Notes: a model not told the origin generated them from the sequence alone. A DNA stretch of 64,000 nt from Symbiodinium natans (GCA_905221605.1 CAJNDS010002466.1:124001-188000), one strand, 5' to 3'. Shown: positions 28,847 through 40,469, numbered from the stretch's first letter. Made by a program: numbers and translations.

Positions 28847-28901
28847 CCGAATTCGCCCCCAGACGCCGAATCGTGAAGCCGAATTGTGTGGGCTTTCTTG
28901 G
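28847..28901 (+). CDS. Candidate internal exon
   Basis: CATTGCGGCTTGCAG, then RIRPQTPNREAELCGLSW, then TGG|GTAGTT leading into a CCCTAAA array. Confidence 0.32.
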
Positions 28902-29082
28902 GTAGTTGTAAACCCTAAACCCTAAACCCTAAACCCTAACCCTAAACCCTAAACCCTATTGCATTGCCAGAGTCAAGGGAGGCGCAAACCTCAAACCCTA
29001 AACCGCCACCCCCGAATCCCAAACCTACTTTGGCTAAACACCCTGCAGCTTCAGGGTTAGGGGTTTGGGGTTTAGGGCCATT

Positions 29083-29245
29083 CTGCTGCGAACATCCAAT
29101 TTGGGGGTTTCTTACCATAGGGTTGGGGGAGGTCCCTTTCAGGGGGTTCTACGCTGTTGGAGGCATAAATGGGGTACCCCTATCTGGGGAAATGCCCACA
29201 GGGATTTTCGAGACTTTGTTTTTTGGGGTTGCACTCCGCAATCGA
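29083..29245. mobile_element. Foldback element, family F5 (large, diverged)
   Basis: TTTGGGGGTTTCTTACC ... GGGGTACCCC ... central parts; the right end is not well defined. Confidence 0.4.
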
Positions 29246-29255
29246 AGGTCTTTAG

Positions 29256-29325
29256 GGTTTACATCCAGCCGGGCCGCGTGGACTTTCTTGTGGCATCAGG
29301 GGTCTTTAAAAGAGCTTTGACTTGA
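29256..29325 (+). CDS. Candidate terminal exon
   Basis: After GGTCTTTAG: VYIQPGRVDFLVASGVFKRA, LT, TGA. Joins a preceding open island (29080, AILLRTSNLG) only if the F5 copy is an intron; phase unresolved. Confidence 0.32.
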
Positions 29326-29339
29326 TTGCAATGTTCTCC

Positions 29340-30000
29340 GAGCGCAACTACAGACTTTAACCTTTGTGACTAGCTAGGGATGATGCTCCACTCAGGGGTC
29401 AGAGGTAGCTAGTGCACTCGACTAGAGCACGAAGTGTCAAGGCTTTGCGGCCTGACCGGGCTTTGGGGGTTTTGGGTGCTCTGAGGCTGCAAACACACCT
29501 CGAAACCGCGAGAGGCGCCAGGACCCTGCACCCATTTACCCTTAGAGAGGGTTTTGGGGCTTAGGGTTTAGGGTTTAGGGTTTAGGGTTCTGGGTCTAGG
29601 GTTTCGGTGGGTTAGGGTTTAAGGGGAATTTGGCATGGCTTGTAACAAAGTGGATGCACTTGAACAGGGCACATCATACAGAGTCAGAAGCCAAAACCCC
29701 CAAGCCAAGAAACCCGAATCCCGGGGCTTAGGGTTGTGTAAGGGCCATGGCTTAGGTTTAAGGTTTTTTGGGTGTTTAGGGGTTTAGGGTTGAGGGTTTA
29801 GGGTTTAGGGTTTAGGGTGTTGAGGCCCTAAACTCCTATCCGAGTTGCTCATGCTGTCCAAGCTGACGATGAAGACAGGACTCCGTCGGCACTCCTTGGG
29901 ATCAGCCATGGGATCCAAAGTGAAGGTTTAGGGTTTAGGCATTAGGCTTTGGCGTGGGGGCCTGTTAGGGCTTAGGATATTGAGGTTTTGCCACGGGACG
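29340..30000. other. Telomere arrays and unresolved unique segments
   Basis: TTTAGGG arrays at 29555-29590, 29790-29820 and 29925-29945. I see no convincing exon. Confidence 0.5.
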
Positions 30001-30004
30001 GAAG

Positions 30005-30175
30005 TAAAGCACACACACAGACACACACCAAAAAACAAACATACACACACACACACACACACTGACACACAAACACGCGCACGCACACATGCACACACGC
30101 ACACACGCACGCGCACGCACGCACGCACGCACGCACGCGCGCACGCGCGCACACAAACACACACGCACACGCGCA
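30005..30175. repeat. CA / GCAC microsatellite
   Basis: (CA)n and (GCAC)n. Confidence 0.95.
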
Positions 30176-30654
30176 AATTTGAATTGAACCATCAAATTAC
30201 ATCTGACACGAAAGCCGTAGTTTAGTTTCCAGCGAAGTTTTTTGAGTAAAGAAGATCTGTTCACCTAAGTGTACTCAAACATGTCGTAAAAACAAATAAC
30301 AACACCTGCCAATGACGTCTCACCAACTGGCATGCTCTATGCTCCAGAAGTCAGAAGCCATTCAGAACAGCAGCCCTGTCAATCATTGCCACTCCATGCC
30401 AAGCACGAAACAAAAGCTTTGGGTGCTTTTGGACTGTTTAGGGTTTAGGGTTTAGGGTTTAGGGTTTAGGGTTGCCAGAAGGTACGTCGACCCAGTATCT
30501 CAGGTCGATTCCACCATGCTCTGACAGGCATGCACTGCCTTGCGCTCGTAGTGTCTAAGGTTGGGCTTAGGGTGCAAACTCCCCTGCCGAAACCGAAGCA
30601 AGCAAGTCAATGAAGAAGCGAAGATGACAAGACCAGGACCCTTAGCGTAGAAGC

Positions 30655-30910
30655 AGGGTGTACACACACACACACCCACACCCACACTTTCACCCGCACT
30701 TTCACCAACACTTTCACCCACACTTTCACCAAAACTTTCAGGCACACTTTCACTCACACTTTCATTCACACACACAGCACACACAACACACACACACACA
30801 ACGCACACAACACACACAGGCACACACACACACACAACGCACGGCGGAGGTGTTTGTTTTTTTCCTAACGTTGGCCCTGGCTCGTGGTCCTTGCTAACGT
30901 TGGCCAAGCA
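30655..30910. repeat. CA microsatellite with CACTTTCACC repeat and one arm of a large inverted repeat
   Basis: CA block, nine CACTTTCAxC units (30685-30765), CA again, then TTTTTTTCCTAACGTTGGCC and CTTGCTAACGTTGGCC (30856-30905). The same two blocks occur inverted at about 32952-32995. Confidence 0.9.
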
Positions 30911-31085
30911 ATTCCTGGCTCTAAATGCTATGAAATGCAGCATTTCCGGGTGCTTGTAGGCCCTAAACGCCTAAAAACACAGCATTTCTGCGTATTACAA
31001 AGCTTGAAATGCTGTAGATTGCAGCATTGCACCTGCTTGCAGGCTCTAAATGATGAAAAACACAACATTTTTATGCTATTCTATT
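30910..31085 (+). repeat. Diverged ~60-70 bp repeats with GCAGCATT core
   Basis: AAATGCxG..GCAGCATT, AACACAGCATTT and AACACAACATTT units. Confidence 0.7.
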
Positions 31086-32060
31086 AATGCACTATTGTAC
31101 ATGATTGTATATTCTTGAATGCTATTGATATTATTCACCATTCTTGTATATTACTTCATTCTTGCATAGTCTTCTTGATTGTTGCACTCTATTGAATGTT
31201 TTGTATATTATTGTATATTTTCGTATATTGTTGTAAACTATTGAAAATTATTGTATAATATTGTAAGCTATTCTTAGGAATATTTTTGCTTATTAGCGCG
31301 TATTGTTGCGTATTCTTGAATGTTTTGCATATTATTGCATATTGTCGTGAATTATTCAAAAATCTTGTATATTATGGAATATTATTGTATTTTCTTTATG
31401 GTAGTATCTTCTTATAGCTTACCGTATATTCTTGCAAAATATTGTCCATTCCTGTATGTTGTTGTATATTACTAAATATTATTGCAAAATATTGTATATT
31501 ATTGTATAGTATTGCATGATGTTGTAAATTGTTGCATGCTCTTGTATATTATTGTAGATATTGCATATTGCTGTGTATTATTGAATATTATTGCATTGTC
31601 TTGAAATTTCCTGTACATTATTGTACATTAGTGCATATGGTTGCATATTATTGAAAATTCATGTATATTCGCAATATTCTTGCATACCATTCTCAGTTCT
31701 TGTATATTGTTGTATGTTGTTGTATAGTATTCTATGTTACTGTATATTATTGGATATGACTGTGAAATATTGTAAATTGTTGTGTATTGTTATATATTAG
31801 TGTATATTCTTGTATATTACTGTATATTATTGTATATTATTGTATATTGTTGTATATTGTTGTATTTTGCTGTATATTATTGTTATTTGTTTTTTATTGT
31901 ATATTACTGTATCTTCTGGTCTATAGCTGTATTTTTGTAAATAGTTGTATATTATTGTATATTATTGTATATTATTGTATGTTATTGTATATTATTGTAT
32001 ATTATTGTATATTATTGTATATGATTGCATATTATTGTAAATATGTTGTATTCCTGTATA
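31085..32060 (+). repeat. 1-kb AT-rich minisatellite (TATTATTGTA unit)
   Basis: About 90 copies of a 10-11 bp unit, most uniform at 31940-32030. Open frames with YYCILLY repeats are artefacts. Confidence 0.95.
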
Positions 32061-32099
32061 TTCTTGTACATGATTGTACCTTCTTGTGTGTTGATGTCT

Positions 32100-32285
32100 A
32101 TTTTGCAAAGACATTGCTCGAATCATGGGTTTGGAAGGGATTCATATGCTTTAAAGCAAGCTTGCCCGGTTAAAGAACAGCGGGGGGTTGGGGAGGCGCA
32201 GCCCCCCCCATTTGCAAACACAATGCTCGCATCATGGGTTTGGAAGGATTCATACGCGTTGAAGCAAGCTTGCCCGCCCCACCCC
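32100..32285 (+). repeat. Two ~65-bp direct repeats
   Basis: TTTGCAAA(C/G)ACA(A)TGCTCG, then ATCATGGGTTTGGAAGG and GCAAGCTTGCCCG, at 32103-32169 and 32211-32276. Confidence 0.9.
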
Positions 32286-32289
32286 CACC

Positions 32290-32700
32290 CCCCCCAAAAA
32301 AAAATAATGTGCTGTCTATATTGTATATTTATTCAATATCTAATAATAAAGAAAGAAATGAATAAATAGATATTTATTTATTTATATATATATAGAGAGT
32401 TATTAATCTATAATATGTTTTCATAACCTATATGTAATAGTTTATTCTACGTAGAATAAACAAAACACAATGCATATTTAGTATGTACAAAAAAATAGTT
32501 ATATGGTATTATATTATATGTATATATTCTTGTAAGACATTTTTGTATATATGATATATATGTATGTTGTCTATATATTTTCACGTATTATATGATACTA
32601 CGTTATACTACAGAAATTATTACAACCAAAATCTGATTGCGGGACCGGGAAACGCGGGACCATACTACATGCCTTATTATACTATGACTACGAAAACATA
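32290..32700. other. AT-rich unique segment
   Basis: Over 75% A+T, no exon, element or telomere repeat seen. Confidence 0.7.
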
Positions 32701-32714
32701 TTGCATTGATACAA

Positions 32715-32945
32715 TCAAATGACCGCGGTACCGGGAGACCACGGGACAGAGGACCAAAGGACCGCGGGACCCAAGGACCGCGGGACCCAAGGACCGCGGG
32801 ACCAGAGGACCACGGAACCAGAGGACCACGGGACCAGAGGACCACGGGACCAGAGGACCGCGGGACCAGAGGAGAGGACCAAAGGACCAGGGGACCTGAG
32901 GACCACGGGACCACAGGACCAGGGGACCAGATGACCAGAAGGCCT
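32715..32945 (+). repeat. GGGACCAGAGGACCAC minisatellite
   Basis: About 14 units of 15-16 bp (ACCGCGGGACCAGAGG type). Confidence 0.95.
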
Positions 32946-33009
32946 GGGGCCAACGTTACCAAGGCAAACAAGCCAGGGCCAACGTTAGGAAAGAAAAAAA
33001 CACCGGGCC

Positions 33010-33215
33010 CCACAACGCACACAACACACACGACACACAACACACACACACACAACACACACACACACAGAACACAACCCACACACACACAACACACCCC
33101 ACACACAACACACACACACACACACAACACACCACCCACACAACACACCACCCACACACACACAACACACACACACACACACACGCACACACACAACACA
33201 CACACACAACACACA

Positions 33216-33259
<44 letters not shown>

Positions 33260-33294
33260 ACACACGACACACCACACACACACACACACACACA

Positions 33295-33391
<97 letters not shown>

Positions 33392-33648
33392 CACACACAC
33401 ACAACACACCACACAACACACAACACACAACACACACACACAACACACACACAACACACCACACACCACACACCACACACACACACACACACACAAACAC
33501 ACAACACACAACACACACACACAACACACAACACACACACACAACACAACACACAACACACACACACACACACACAACACACAACACACACACACAACAC
33601 ACACACACAACACACAACACACAACACACACACACAACACACACACAC

Positions 33649-33679
<31 letters not shown>

Positions 33680-33818
33680 CACACACACACACACACAACA
33701 CACACACACACACACAACACACAACACACAACACACAACACACCACACACACACAACACACACAACACACACACACCACCCACACACACACACACACACA
33801 ACACACACACACACACAG

Positions 33819-33890
<72 letters not shown>

Positions 33891-34190
33891 CACACCACAC
33901 ACAACACACCACCACACCACACAACCACACACACACACACAGAACACACACACAACCACACACACCACACACACAACACACACACACAACACACACACAC
34001 ACACAAAACACACACACACACACACACCACCCACACAGAACACACACGACACACCACACACACACACACACAACACACACACACACAGAACACACACGAC
34101 ATACCACACACACACACACACACCAACACACACAACACACACAACACACACAACACACACACACACACACCACACACACAAACGCAACAG
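33010..34190. repeat. 1.2-kb CA microsatellite
   Basis: (CA)n broken by AACACAC and CCACAC phase shifts. The 400-500 codon frames over it are not genes. Confidence 0.98.
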
Positions 34191-34275
34191 TCAAGGACGA
34201 CTAAGCCATGCCTTGAGCTTGGTTTCGGGAAAGCCCTAAACCCTGAACCCTAAAACCTAAACCCGAACTCCAATC

Positions 34276-34378
34276 GAAGATGCAGGTTTAGGGTTTAGGG
34301 TTTAGGGTTTAGGGTTTAGGGTTTAGGGTTTAGGGTTTAGGGTTTAGGGTTTAGGGTTTAGGGTTTAGGGTTTAGGGC
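34276..34378 (+). repeat. Long TTTAGGG array
   Basis: About 15 perfect repeats. Confidence 0.95.
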
Positions 34379-34486
34379 TAAAAAAACATCCGCGCCGGGA
34401 GGCGAATGCCTCCGACTCATCCGCCTCCATTGCTGGCAAAGGCTCCCGGAAGGAGCACATCTTGCCAGGGCCTCCAAACGTGAACC
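34365..34486 (-). CDS. Candidate exon after TTTAG|GG acceptor (hypothetical protein)
   Basis: Minus strand: TTTAGCGTTTAG, then PGKMCSFREPLPAMEADESE and AFASRRGCFFS, ending in the telomere array. A second frame is open too. Upstream islands at 34510-34600 (TAQNDLAALLALQ; SRVLYTERR) and the F6 element at 34601-34738 are on the same strand. Confidence 0.35.
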
Positions 34487-34600
34487 CTAAACGCTAAACC
34501 CTAAATCCTAAACCCACGTCTCTCGGTGTAGAGCACTCGACTTTTATAAATGCTGCAGAGCCAACAGGGCGGCAAGGTCGTTCTGAGCTGTATCAACTTA

Positions 34601-34738
34601 GTTGCTGAGTTCATAAGCCTCCCCCTCCCCCGAAGTGTATACTTTCAGTTCTATAGGGATTCTAGTATCCCAAAAAGTGTAAGGTCCTAAGCCCTAAGCC
34701 CTAAACCCTAAACCTACTCGTTCAGCTACTGAGTCAAC
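34601..34738 (-). mobile_element. Foldback element, family F6, with telomere repeats inside
   Basis: Minus strand: CTCAGTAGCTGAACGAGTA at one end, GAACTCAGCAACTAA at the other, flanked by a perfect GTTGA duplication. Between the arms lie about five CCCTAAA/CCCTAAG repeats (34684-34714). GGAAG|GTTGAC and CAACTAAG give GT-AG ends. Confidence 0.7.
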
Positions 34739-35079
34739 CTTCCTCAGGGTTTTTAGGGTTGAGGGCTTAAGGTCTAAGGTTTAGGGTCTAAGCTTCATGG
34801 CTTCTGGGGTTTAAGGTTTCGGGTCTAAGGTTTTGGGTTTTGGGTTTCGGGATTGTGGTTCAGGACTTGAAACATGTAAGGATCAACACTCGAAATGATG
34901 ACCCCTCTAATTAAGGTCACTGTTATAAGGCGGCCCCCTACAAGGGACCATAATTTTGAGAACTGACCAATATAAGGCCAGAAACCAACCTAAACCCTTC
35001 ATACTTATATGACAAGGACCCGAAACCAACCGAAAACCATGTGATTCATTATCGGGTCCTTAAGGGAGGGGGGCTTAAC

Positions 35080-35180
35080 GATTGGGTTTAGGGTTTAGGG
35101 TTTAGGGTTTAGGGTTTAGGGTTTAGGGTTTAGGGTTTAGGGTTTAGGGTTTAGGGTTTAGGGTTTAGGGTTTAGGGAGG
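35080..35180 (+). repeat. Long TTTAGGG array
   Basis: About 13 perfect repeats. Confidence 0.95.
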
Positions 35181-35305
35181 GGGGTTCCTGTGGGGGGTTG
35201 GTACCTAGGGAACGTTCGGGAAGCTTGGGGGGCCTTGAGAGTGGCAGGGAGGATTAGGGAACATCGGGTTTAAGAACAGGAGAAGAAACTGCTTTCGGGT
35301 TCGGG

Positions 35306-35395
35306 GGTTTAGGGTTTAGGGTTTAGGGTTTAGGGTTTAGGGTTTAGGGTTTAGGGTTTAGGGTTTAGGGTTTAGGGTTTAGGGTTTAGGGTTTC
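35306..35395 (+). repeat. Long TTTAGGG array
   Basis: About 12 perfect repeats, ending TTTCGG. Confidence 0.95.
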
Positions 35396-35399
35396 GGAT

Positions 35400-36260
35400 T
35401 TCTCGAAACCCGAACCCGAAACCCCTGCCGCACCACGCCTTAGCATAGTATCCCAAGAAGGGACCATCATTTAGAGAACTGACATGAAGTGGCCCATAAA
35501 CCTCGAAATCTTTCTACCTACGCAGAGCCGACACAGTGAATTGACCTCTGGGGAGATAGGCAGCAACCCTAAACCCTAAACCCTAAACCCTAAAAACTGC
35601 CGGTTGGGCTTGAGGGTTTGGGGCCTAGGGTGTGGGGTTTGGGGCCTAGGACTCTCCAGCCAGAAATCCCTAACGCCTGAAAACCCTAAAGCCACCGCCG
35701 CAACCCACTGAAGGACTAAAAAGCCCTGACCTTAGCTTTGGAGTAGACCCTGGAGAAAAAAAGTATACACTTTTTAGGTATAAAAAGCTATAATCGGAAC
35801 CCAGAACCAAAACAAAAGTATTAAAGTATAGTACTCCAAAACCCAGTGACGACAAGAATATCAACCCTGAAGCCCCAAGGAGCCAAAAGACCACAAAACC
35901 TAGAAGGGTTTAGGCTGTATAGGGTTTAGGGTGCAGGGTTTAGGGAAAACGGCCAAAAGCAGCCCTAAACCCCCGAAACCCTAAACAAGAACACCATCGC
36001 CCTGAATCGCTAGAGCCCCAACTCTACGCCCCTCTCTACGCCTGCCTGAAGAACTAGACTCCCACCCACTGCCCACCCAAGTGTCCTGGACTCCCACCCC
36101 CCCCCCGCCCACCCAAGTTTCCTAAATCCTACTAACCAACCCTAGAGAAATGCTAAACCCGATAAACGTCCCATCAACCTATGAAGGCCCAAAACCGCTG
36201 CACCCTAGAACCCCTACCACCACAAGCCCCCCTAAATCCTGCAACCCCAGCATGGCGTAG
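35400..36260. other. Degenerate telomere-like sequence with F10 remnant
   Basis: F10-like end at 35447-35500, telomere array 35565-35595, then CCCTAAA-like diverged sequence and C-rich tracts. A small minus island after TATCTCCCCAG at ~35540 (GQFTVSAL, then GTAGGT) is a possible exon. Confidence 0.4.
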
Positions 36261-36268
36261 AGACCCCT

Positions 36269-36372
36269 CGACCCAAGAGTAACCCAAGAACAAACAGCGT
36301 ATCCTTTTGGTTTACAGGTGCTCATAGGGGGTACCTAGACCCTCAAAGAAGGGGATGGGCCTACTATAGGTC
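36269..36372. mobile_element. Foldback element, family F4
   Basis: TCGACCCAAGAGTAACC ... GGGCCTACTATAGGTCCCAG, flanked by ACCCC/ACCCT. Confidence 0.6.
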
Positions 36373-36407
36373 CCAGACCCTAAGCCCTCAAAGCCCCTTT
36401 GGCAACC

Positions 36408-36512
36408 TGAGCACACTCCGCAAAAGCACTTCAAGTGTGAAATTGCCGTGGTGAGCGCTTCATCCGTCCGCGGGATTCCCCCGACAAGCCCTCGTGGGCG
36501 CGGGGGCTGACC
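36408..36512 (+). CDS. Candidate exon, hypothetical protein
   Basis: Open: WQPEHTPQKHFKCEIAVVSA then SSVRGIPPTSPRGRGG. GTG|GTGAGC at 36450 could be a donor. FKCEIAVVSA vaguely recalls a C2-domain strand; not strong enough to name. Confidence 0.28.
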
Positions 36513-36910
36513 CCCCTTGAACCTTTAGTAAACCCTAGATGATTACGCCAAACCCACAAAACCCTGTAAACCCTAAACTTCCCCTAAACCCTGGACCCAA
36601 ACCCTATAAACCCTAAACTAAAAACCCTAAACCCTAAACCCTAAACTATAAACCCAAAACCCAAAACCCTAAACTATAAACCCTATAAGCCCTACATCCG
36701 AGACCCTAAGAAAACCTCAACCGCTGCTGCGGCCGGGCCGAGAATTGTCCCTCATGGGATCCTATACGTATACGTGATGCGACACCCCCCCCCCCCCCCA
36801 CCGTAGGGTTTGGGGTTTAGGGAGGGTTTAGGGTTTAGGGTTTAGGGTTTAGGGTTTAGGGTTTATGGTTTAGGGTTTAGGGTTCAGGCTGTGGGCTTCA
36901 GGGTTCAGGG

Positions 36911-37010
36911 TCTAGGGCCTCAATTGTGCCTGATGTTGAGTTTGGTGGAGGGGAGCCGTGTGTTTCGCGCACCTCAACACCCTTTACCATTACCCCGAAG
37001 CCTACACCCT
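36911..37010 (+). CDS. Candidate exon
   Basis: After GGGTCTAG: ASIVPDVEFGGGEPCVSRTS then TPFTITPKPTP, TAA. A second frame is equally open. Confidence 0.26.
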
Positions 37011-37351
37011 AAAGACTAGACTAAAACCCTAGACCCTAGACCCTGAAACCCGAAGACTCCCCCCCCCTTAAACACTGAACCAGAAACCCGTCACTAACCC
37101 TGGGCCCTAAACCCTGACGTCAACGTGTAGACCCCTAAACCCTCTGAACCCGAAAGACCCTTCAAACTCCACACTCTAGATCCTAAACCCTAAGTTCTAA
37201 GCCCACCTAAAAACTCCAAAATCCTAAACCTCCAAAATTCTAGATCCGCAGCCCTGAAAACCCCTCAGGGTTGATAGGGTTTGGGGTTGATAGGGTTTGG
37301 GGTTGATAGGGTTTAGGGTTTAGGGTTTAGGGTTTAGGGTTTAGGGTTTAG

Positions 37352-37627
37352 GAGCCCACGGGTGGCCAACACTGTATCGGATCCCAAGCAAGGACTCGTC
37401 ACATTGGAACTCTTGGCCTGGGCCTCCAGCCCGGATCTTCTCCTCTGACGCCCGAAGGCCCAAAAAAATGGGCTTGTGGTGGGGTGTAAGGTTTATGTAG
37501 GGTTTAGGGTTTAGGGTTTAGGGTTTCGGGTTTCGGGTTTCGGGTTTAGGGTTTAGACATTGTTCCATTGCCTGGGCGCTCCTGGACCCATCCATCGCAT
37601 GTTTTGGCCACGGGGCAGTCAGACTGA
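37352..37627 (+). CDS. Candidate two-exon gene whose intron is a pure telomere array (hypothetical protein)
   Basis: Exon 37352-37483 after TTTAG; donor TGG|GTGTAAG; intron 37484-37556 (73 nt) is TTTAGGG/TTTCGGG repeat from end to end; acceptor GTTTAG|ACATTG; exon 37557-37627 TGA. The joined frame gives YRIPSKDSSHWNSWPGPPAR, RPKKMGLWW, then IVPLPGRSWTHPSHVLATGQ. A second frame also stays open across the same junction and runs to 37663, so the intron is better supported than the exact protein. No family recognised. Confidence 0.4.
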
Positions 37628-37684
37628 TCAGCAGGGGCCGTGTCGAAACCATCCTGGACCCTAAACCCTAAACCCTAAACCCTG

Positions 37685-38010
37685 ACCCGTTCCTGGACCA
37701 TCTTGGCCCGGATGGTGGAAAATCGCTGCTACTCAGCGTGCAAGCAATGTTCGCGGCTGCCGAGCTGGGGGTTCACGAGAACCAGGGATCCCAAGAAAAG
37801 ATCTCCCCAAATCGTAGGATCCCTGAAAACAAGGACCCCAAAAAGGTACCCCCCCTCATATTATATCGGAAACCCCCATCTACAAATCTGCAGCTGCCTC
37901 CTCTCTCTGCTGGCGGCCCTTGCCGCGGCGTCCTTGCAGCTCCACTGCACGGTCAAGTGTGCAGGGCCCGTGCCCTACACACCCATCCGGTCGCGCACGA
38001 CGGTACGTAG
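37685..38010. CDS. Two candidate exons flanking a family F5 element, strand uncertain
   Basis: Plus strand: GPDGGKSLLLSVQAMFAAAE left of the element and LLSLLAALAAASLQLHCTVK right of it, ending ACG|GTACGTAG (strong donor, 38001). Minus strand: an open run of about 115 codons (38231-37886) joins across the element by TTT|GTAGATGG and CCCCCAG. Both are in frame; I cannot choose. Confidence 0.3.
37777..37885. mobile_element. Foldback element, family F5
   Basis: CTGGGGGTTCACGAGAACC ... ATATCGGAAACCCCCATC. Confidence 0.6.
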
Positions 38011-38939
38011 CGCCTGAATTTCTGAATTGAATCAAAAAGAATCGCATCCTCACCGCGCAAAGAGGGATGCGCAGGAGGGAGGAATGCCGAATTGAGCTGG
38101 AGCATCTCCCATACAGGCGCCAAAAAAGACAAATAGGCCCCGCGTAGTCGTTCGGCCTTGTCGGCGAGCGTAACTCCTGAAGCCCGAACCCCCTAAATGC
38201 CGCAACATCTAGAAGGATGTGAAGCTAGCTTTCCTTGCCTTTTTGGCTGTTGAGTCCGGAAAAATCGAGGGGGGGATGAACACCGTTTCCAGAGAGCCGA
38301 ACCTCGACCGTAAACCCTAAACCCTAAACCCTATAAACCCTAAACCCTAAACCTGCTTGTGCAGGTGAGTACGGGCTCCACCGGAAAGAGGGTGGATCAC
38401 CCGAAGGACATGGAAGATCGTGAAGTGCAAAACCGGCGAATTCCGCAGGAGGGTTTGGGCTCACAGGGTGGTCTTGAAGGTTGCGGGTTTAGGGTGTAGG
38501 GTTTAGGGTTTAGGGTTTAGGGTCCAGGCATAAGTGATATTGTTTGGCGTGTTGTGTGGGATATACATCTACACAACCTATAAGTCTGTAAGTCCGTACA
38601 GCTTTGCACCTAGAAATATGAAAATATAGGAATGTACAAATACAGAAATGTATGAGATAAGCATAAACGCATATACACGTGCAAACACAAGCAATCAAAC
38701 ACACAGACCAAGTAGCTTCGCTGTTGATATGGAGCCCTCTGAGTTATCACTAACCTTCAAAGCAGGCTGCCAACTTTAGAAAGTGCTTTACGGCTCCAGA
38801 ACCCCGAAACCCTAAAACCCTAAAACCCTAAAACCTAAACCCTAAACCCTAAACCCTAAACCCTAAACCCTAAACCCTAAACCCAACCCCAAAACCCTAA
38901 AACCCTAAACCCCACACCCTAAACCCTCAAACTGCATAG

Positions 38940-39323
38940 ACTACATGCACTTTGCGGCCTGTGCATCGCAAGGAATTGAGCAGCGAGCTCCTTTCAGTGG
39001 CTACAGTGTACAAGCCGGGCATCCTGGTAGGTTTAGGGTTTAGGGTTTAGGGTTTAGGGTTTAGGGTTTAGGGTTTAGGATTTAGGGCTTAAGGTTTAGG
39101 GTTGTTTATGGTCTCAAGGGTCGGAAGAATTACTAATGGTCTTCCCTTAGGGTCCCTTTTACAAAAATGTACTATCATGACCCCCGTAAAAAAAAAACCT
39201 ATTCTACTATATACTAACCCCCCCAAACCCTATTCTAACAATTCAGGCCCCTACAGTCTGCCGGCTCGTCACAGCTAAGTGCTGGCATGCGTCGGATGGA
39301 AGCGCAGACTCACCGGCATTCGG
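38940..39323 (+). CDS. Candidate gene; intron made of telomere array plus F7 element (hypothetical protein)
   Basis: Exon 38940-39026 (after ACTGCATAG): YMHFAACASQGIEQRAPFSG, YSVQAGHP; donor CCTG|GTAGGTTTAG. Intron 39027-39256 holds eight telomere repeats and a family F7 foldback and ends CAGGCCCCTACAG. Exon 39257-39323: CRLVTAKCWHASDGSADSPA, then GG|GTTTAGGG. Phases agree (1). No family recognised; Cys-containing. Confidence 0.4.
39112..39256. mobile_element. Foldback element, family F7
   Basis: GTCTTCCCTTAGGGTCCCTT ... AACAATTCAGGCCCCTACAG (reverse orientation relative to 20925-21010). Confidence 0.55.
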
Positions 39324-39539
39324 GTTTAGGGTTTAGGGTTTAGGGTTTAGGGCTAAGGGTTTAGGGTTTAGGGTTTAGGGCTTACAGTCGGTTTCTGGTA
39401 CCCGATATATCTGGTGCCCGATATACCAGGGATCATTTAGGGCTCCTCCCCACATAAAGATAAGTACGCCCTAGCTCATTGTCAACAATAGCTCCATGTA
39501 GTCCTTGTGTATATGGTGTAATTAGAAACTACCCAAAAA

Positions 39540-39900
39540 TGCCCATCCAAAATAGCCCCCCCCCCCCCTTCCCCCCGGCCACTAGGCATCTGGGGGTTCC
39601 CGGACAGCTACACAAAAAGCCCGTAACCTAGGGAGGCAAAGCCCTATACCCCCTAAAACCACATGTCAAGGGAAGGGCCTTCTTAGGAATCCCGGCACGT
39701 AGATCCTTGAACCCATGGCATCTGACACGCCTACAAAGGAGGGGCCCCCTTAGTAACCTAACTGTAGATAAGGGGGCTTATCACCTAGTTTAGGATCCTT
39801 GTAGCCCAATTTAGGGCTCTTATAACTCTACTTATAACTAGGGGGGCCGTATGAAAACCCAAAGACAAGGTTTTGGGGGTCTAGGGTTTAGCCCGGGGGC
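39540..39900. other. C-rich tract and F2-like remnants, no gene seen
   Basis: Poly-C at 39557-39578 and TTATAACTCTACTTATAACT near 39825. Confidence 0.5.
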
Positions 39901-39969
39901 CGCCCCCTAAAACATGAGACACCCAAGGACGCCCTCTTTCTGTTTCGAGGGGGCTTCAACAAAAAAACG

Positions 39970-40045
39970 TATATATATATATATAGATAATTTGTATATA
40001 AAAACATATGCATTATGCATACATATATATATATATATATACATT
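39970..40045. repeat. TA-rich microsatellite
   Basis: Two TA blocks around CATATGCATTATGCATA. Confidence 0.9.
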
Positions 40046-40339
40046 TTTTTTCGGAAACCAAAGCCCTGACCCAAACTCCTAAAAAACAGCAAGGGGTAGA
40101 CTACTGGCCTACGGGAAGGTACATGGTCCCTTGATATTGGCCCTTCATTGGGGACCCTTCTATACCCCTTATAAACCCCTAAACCCTAAACCCTAAACCC
40201 TAAACCCTAAACCCTAAACCCAAGGGCCCGTACTTCAGAACCCTTAAAAGGAAGGCAAGAGCGCCCCACCATCCGACGATGCGAGCCACGCCCAGAGCAT
40301 GGCTAAAGATGTACATCAGGTGTACCTGGCTAGGGCTTT

Positions 40340-40393
40340 AGGGTTTAGGGTTTAGGGTTTAGGGTTTAGGGTTTAGGGTTTAGGGTTTAGGGT

Positions 40394-40446
<53 letters not shown>

Positions 40447-40465
40447 GGCTGAGGGCTGAGGGCTT
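40340..40465 (+). repeat. TTTAGGG array passing into TTGAGGG and CTGAGGG variant array
   Basis: Seven TTTAGGG, then nine GGGTTGA, then two GGGCTGA units: sequential homogeneous variants. Confidence 0.95.
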
Positions 40466-40469
40466 GAGG

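Noticed and set aside
31591-32173. Tyr/Ile/Cys-rich open frames
   Set aside because: Produced by the TATTATTGTA minisatellite.
32603-34253. Open frames of 400-524 codons on both strands
   Set aside because: They read CA/TG dinucleotide repeat (Cys-Val or His-Thr polymers); a dinucleotide repeat has no stop codon.
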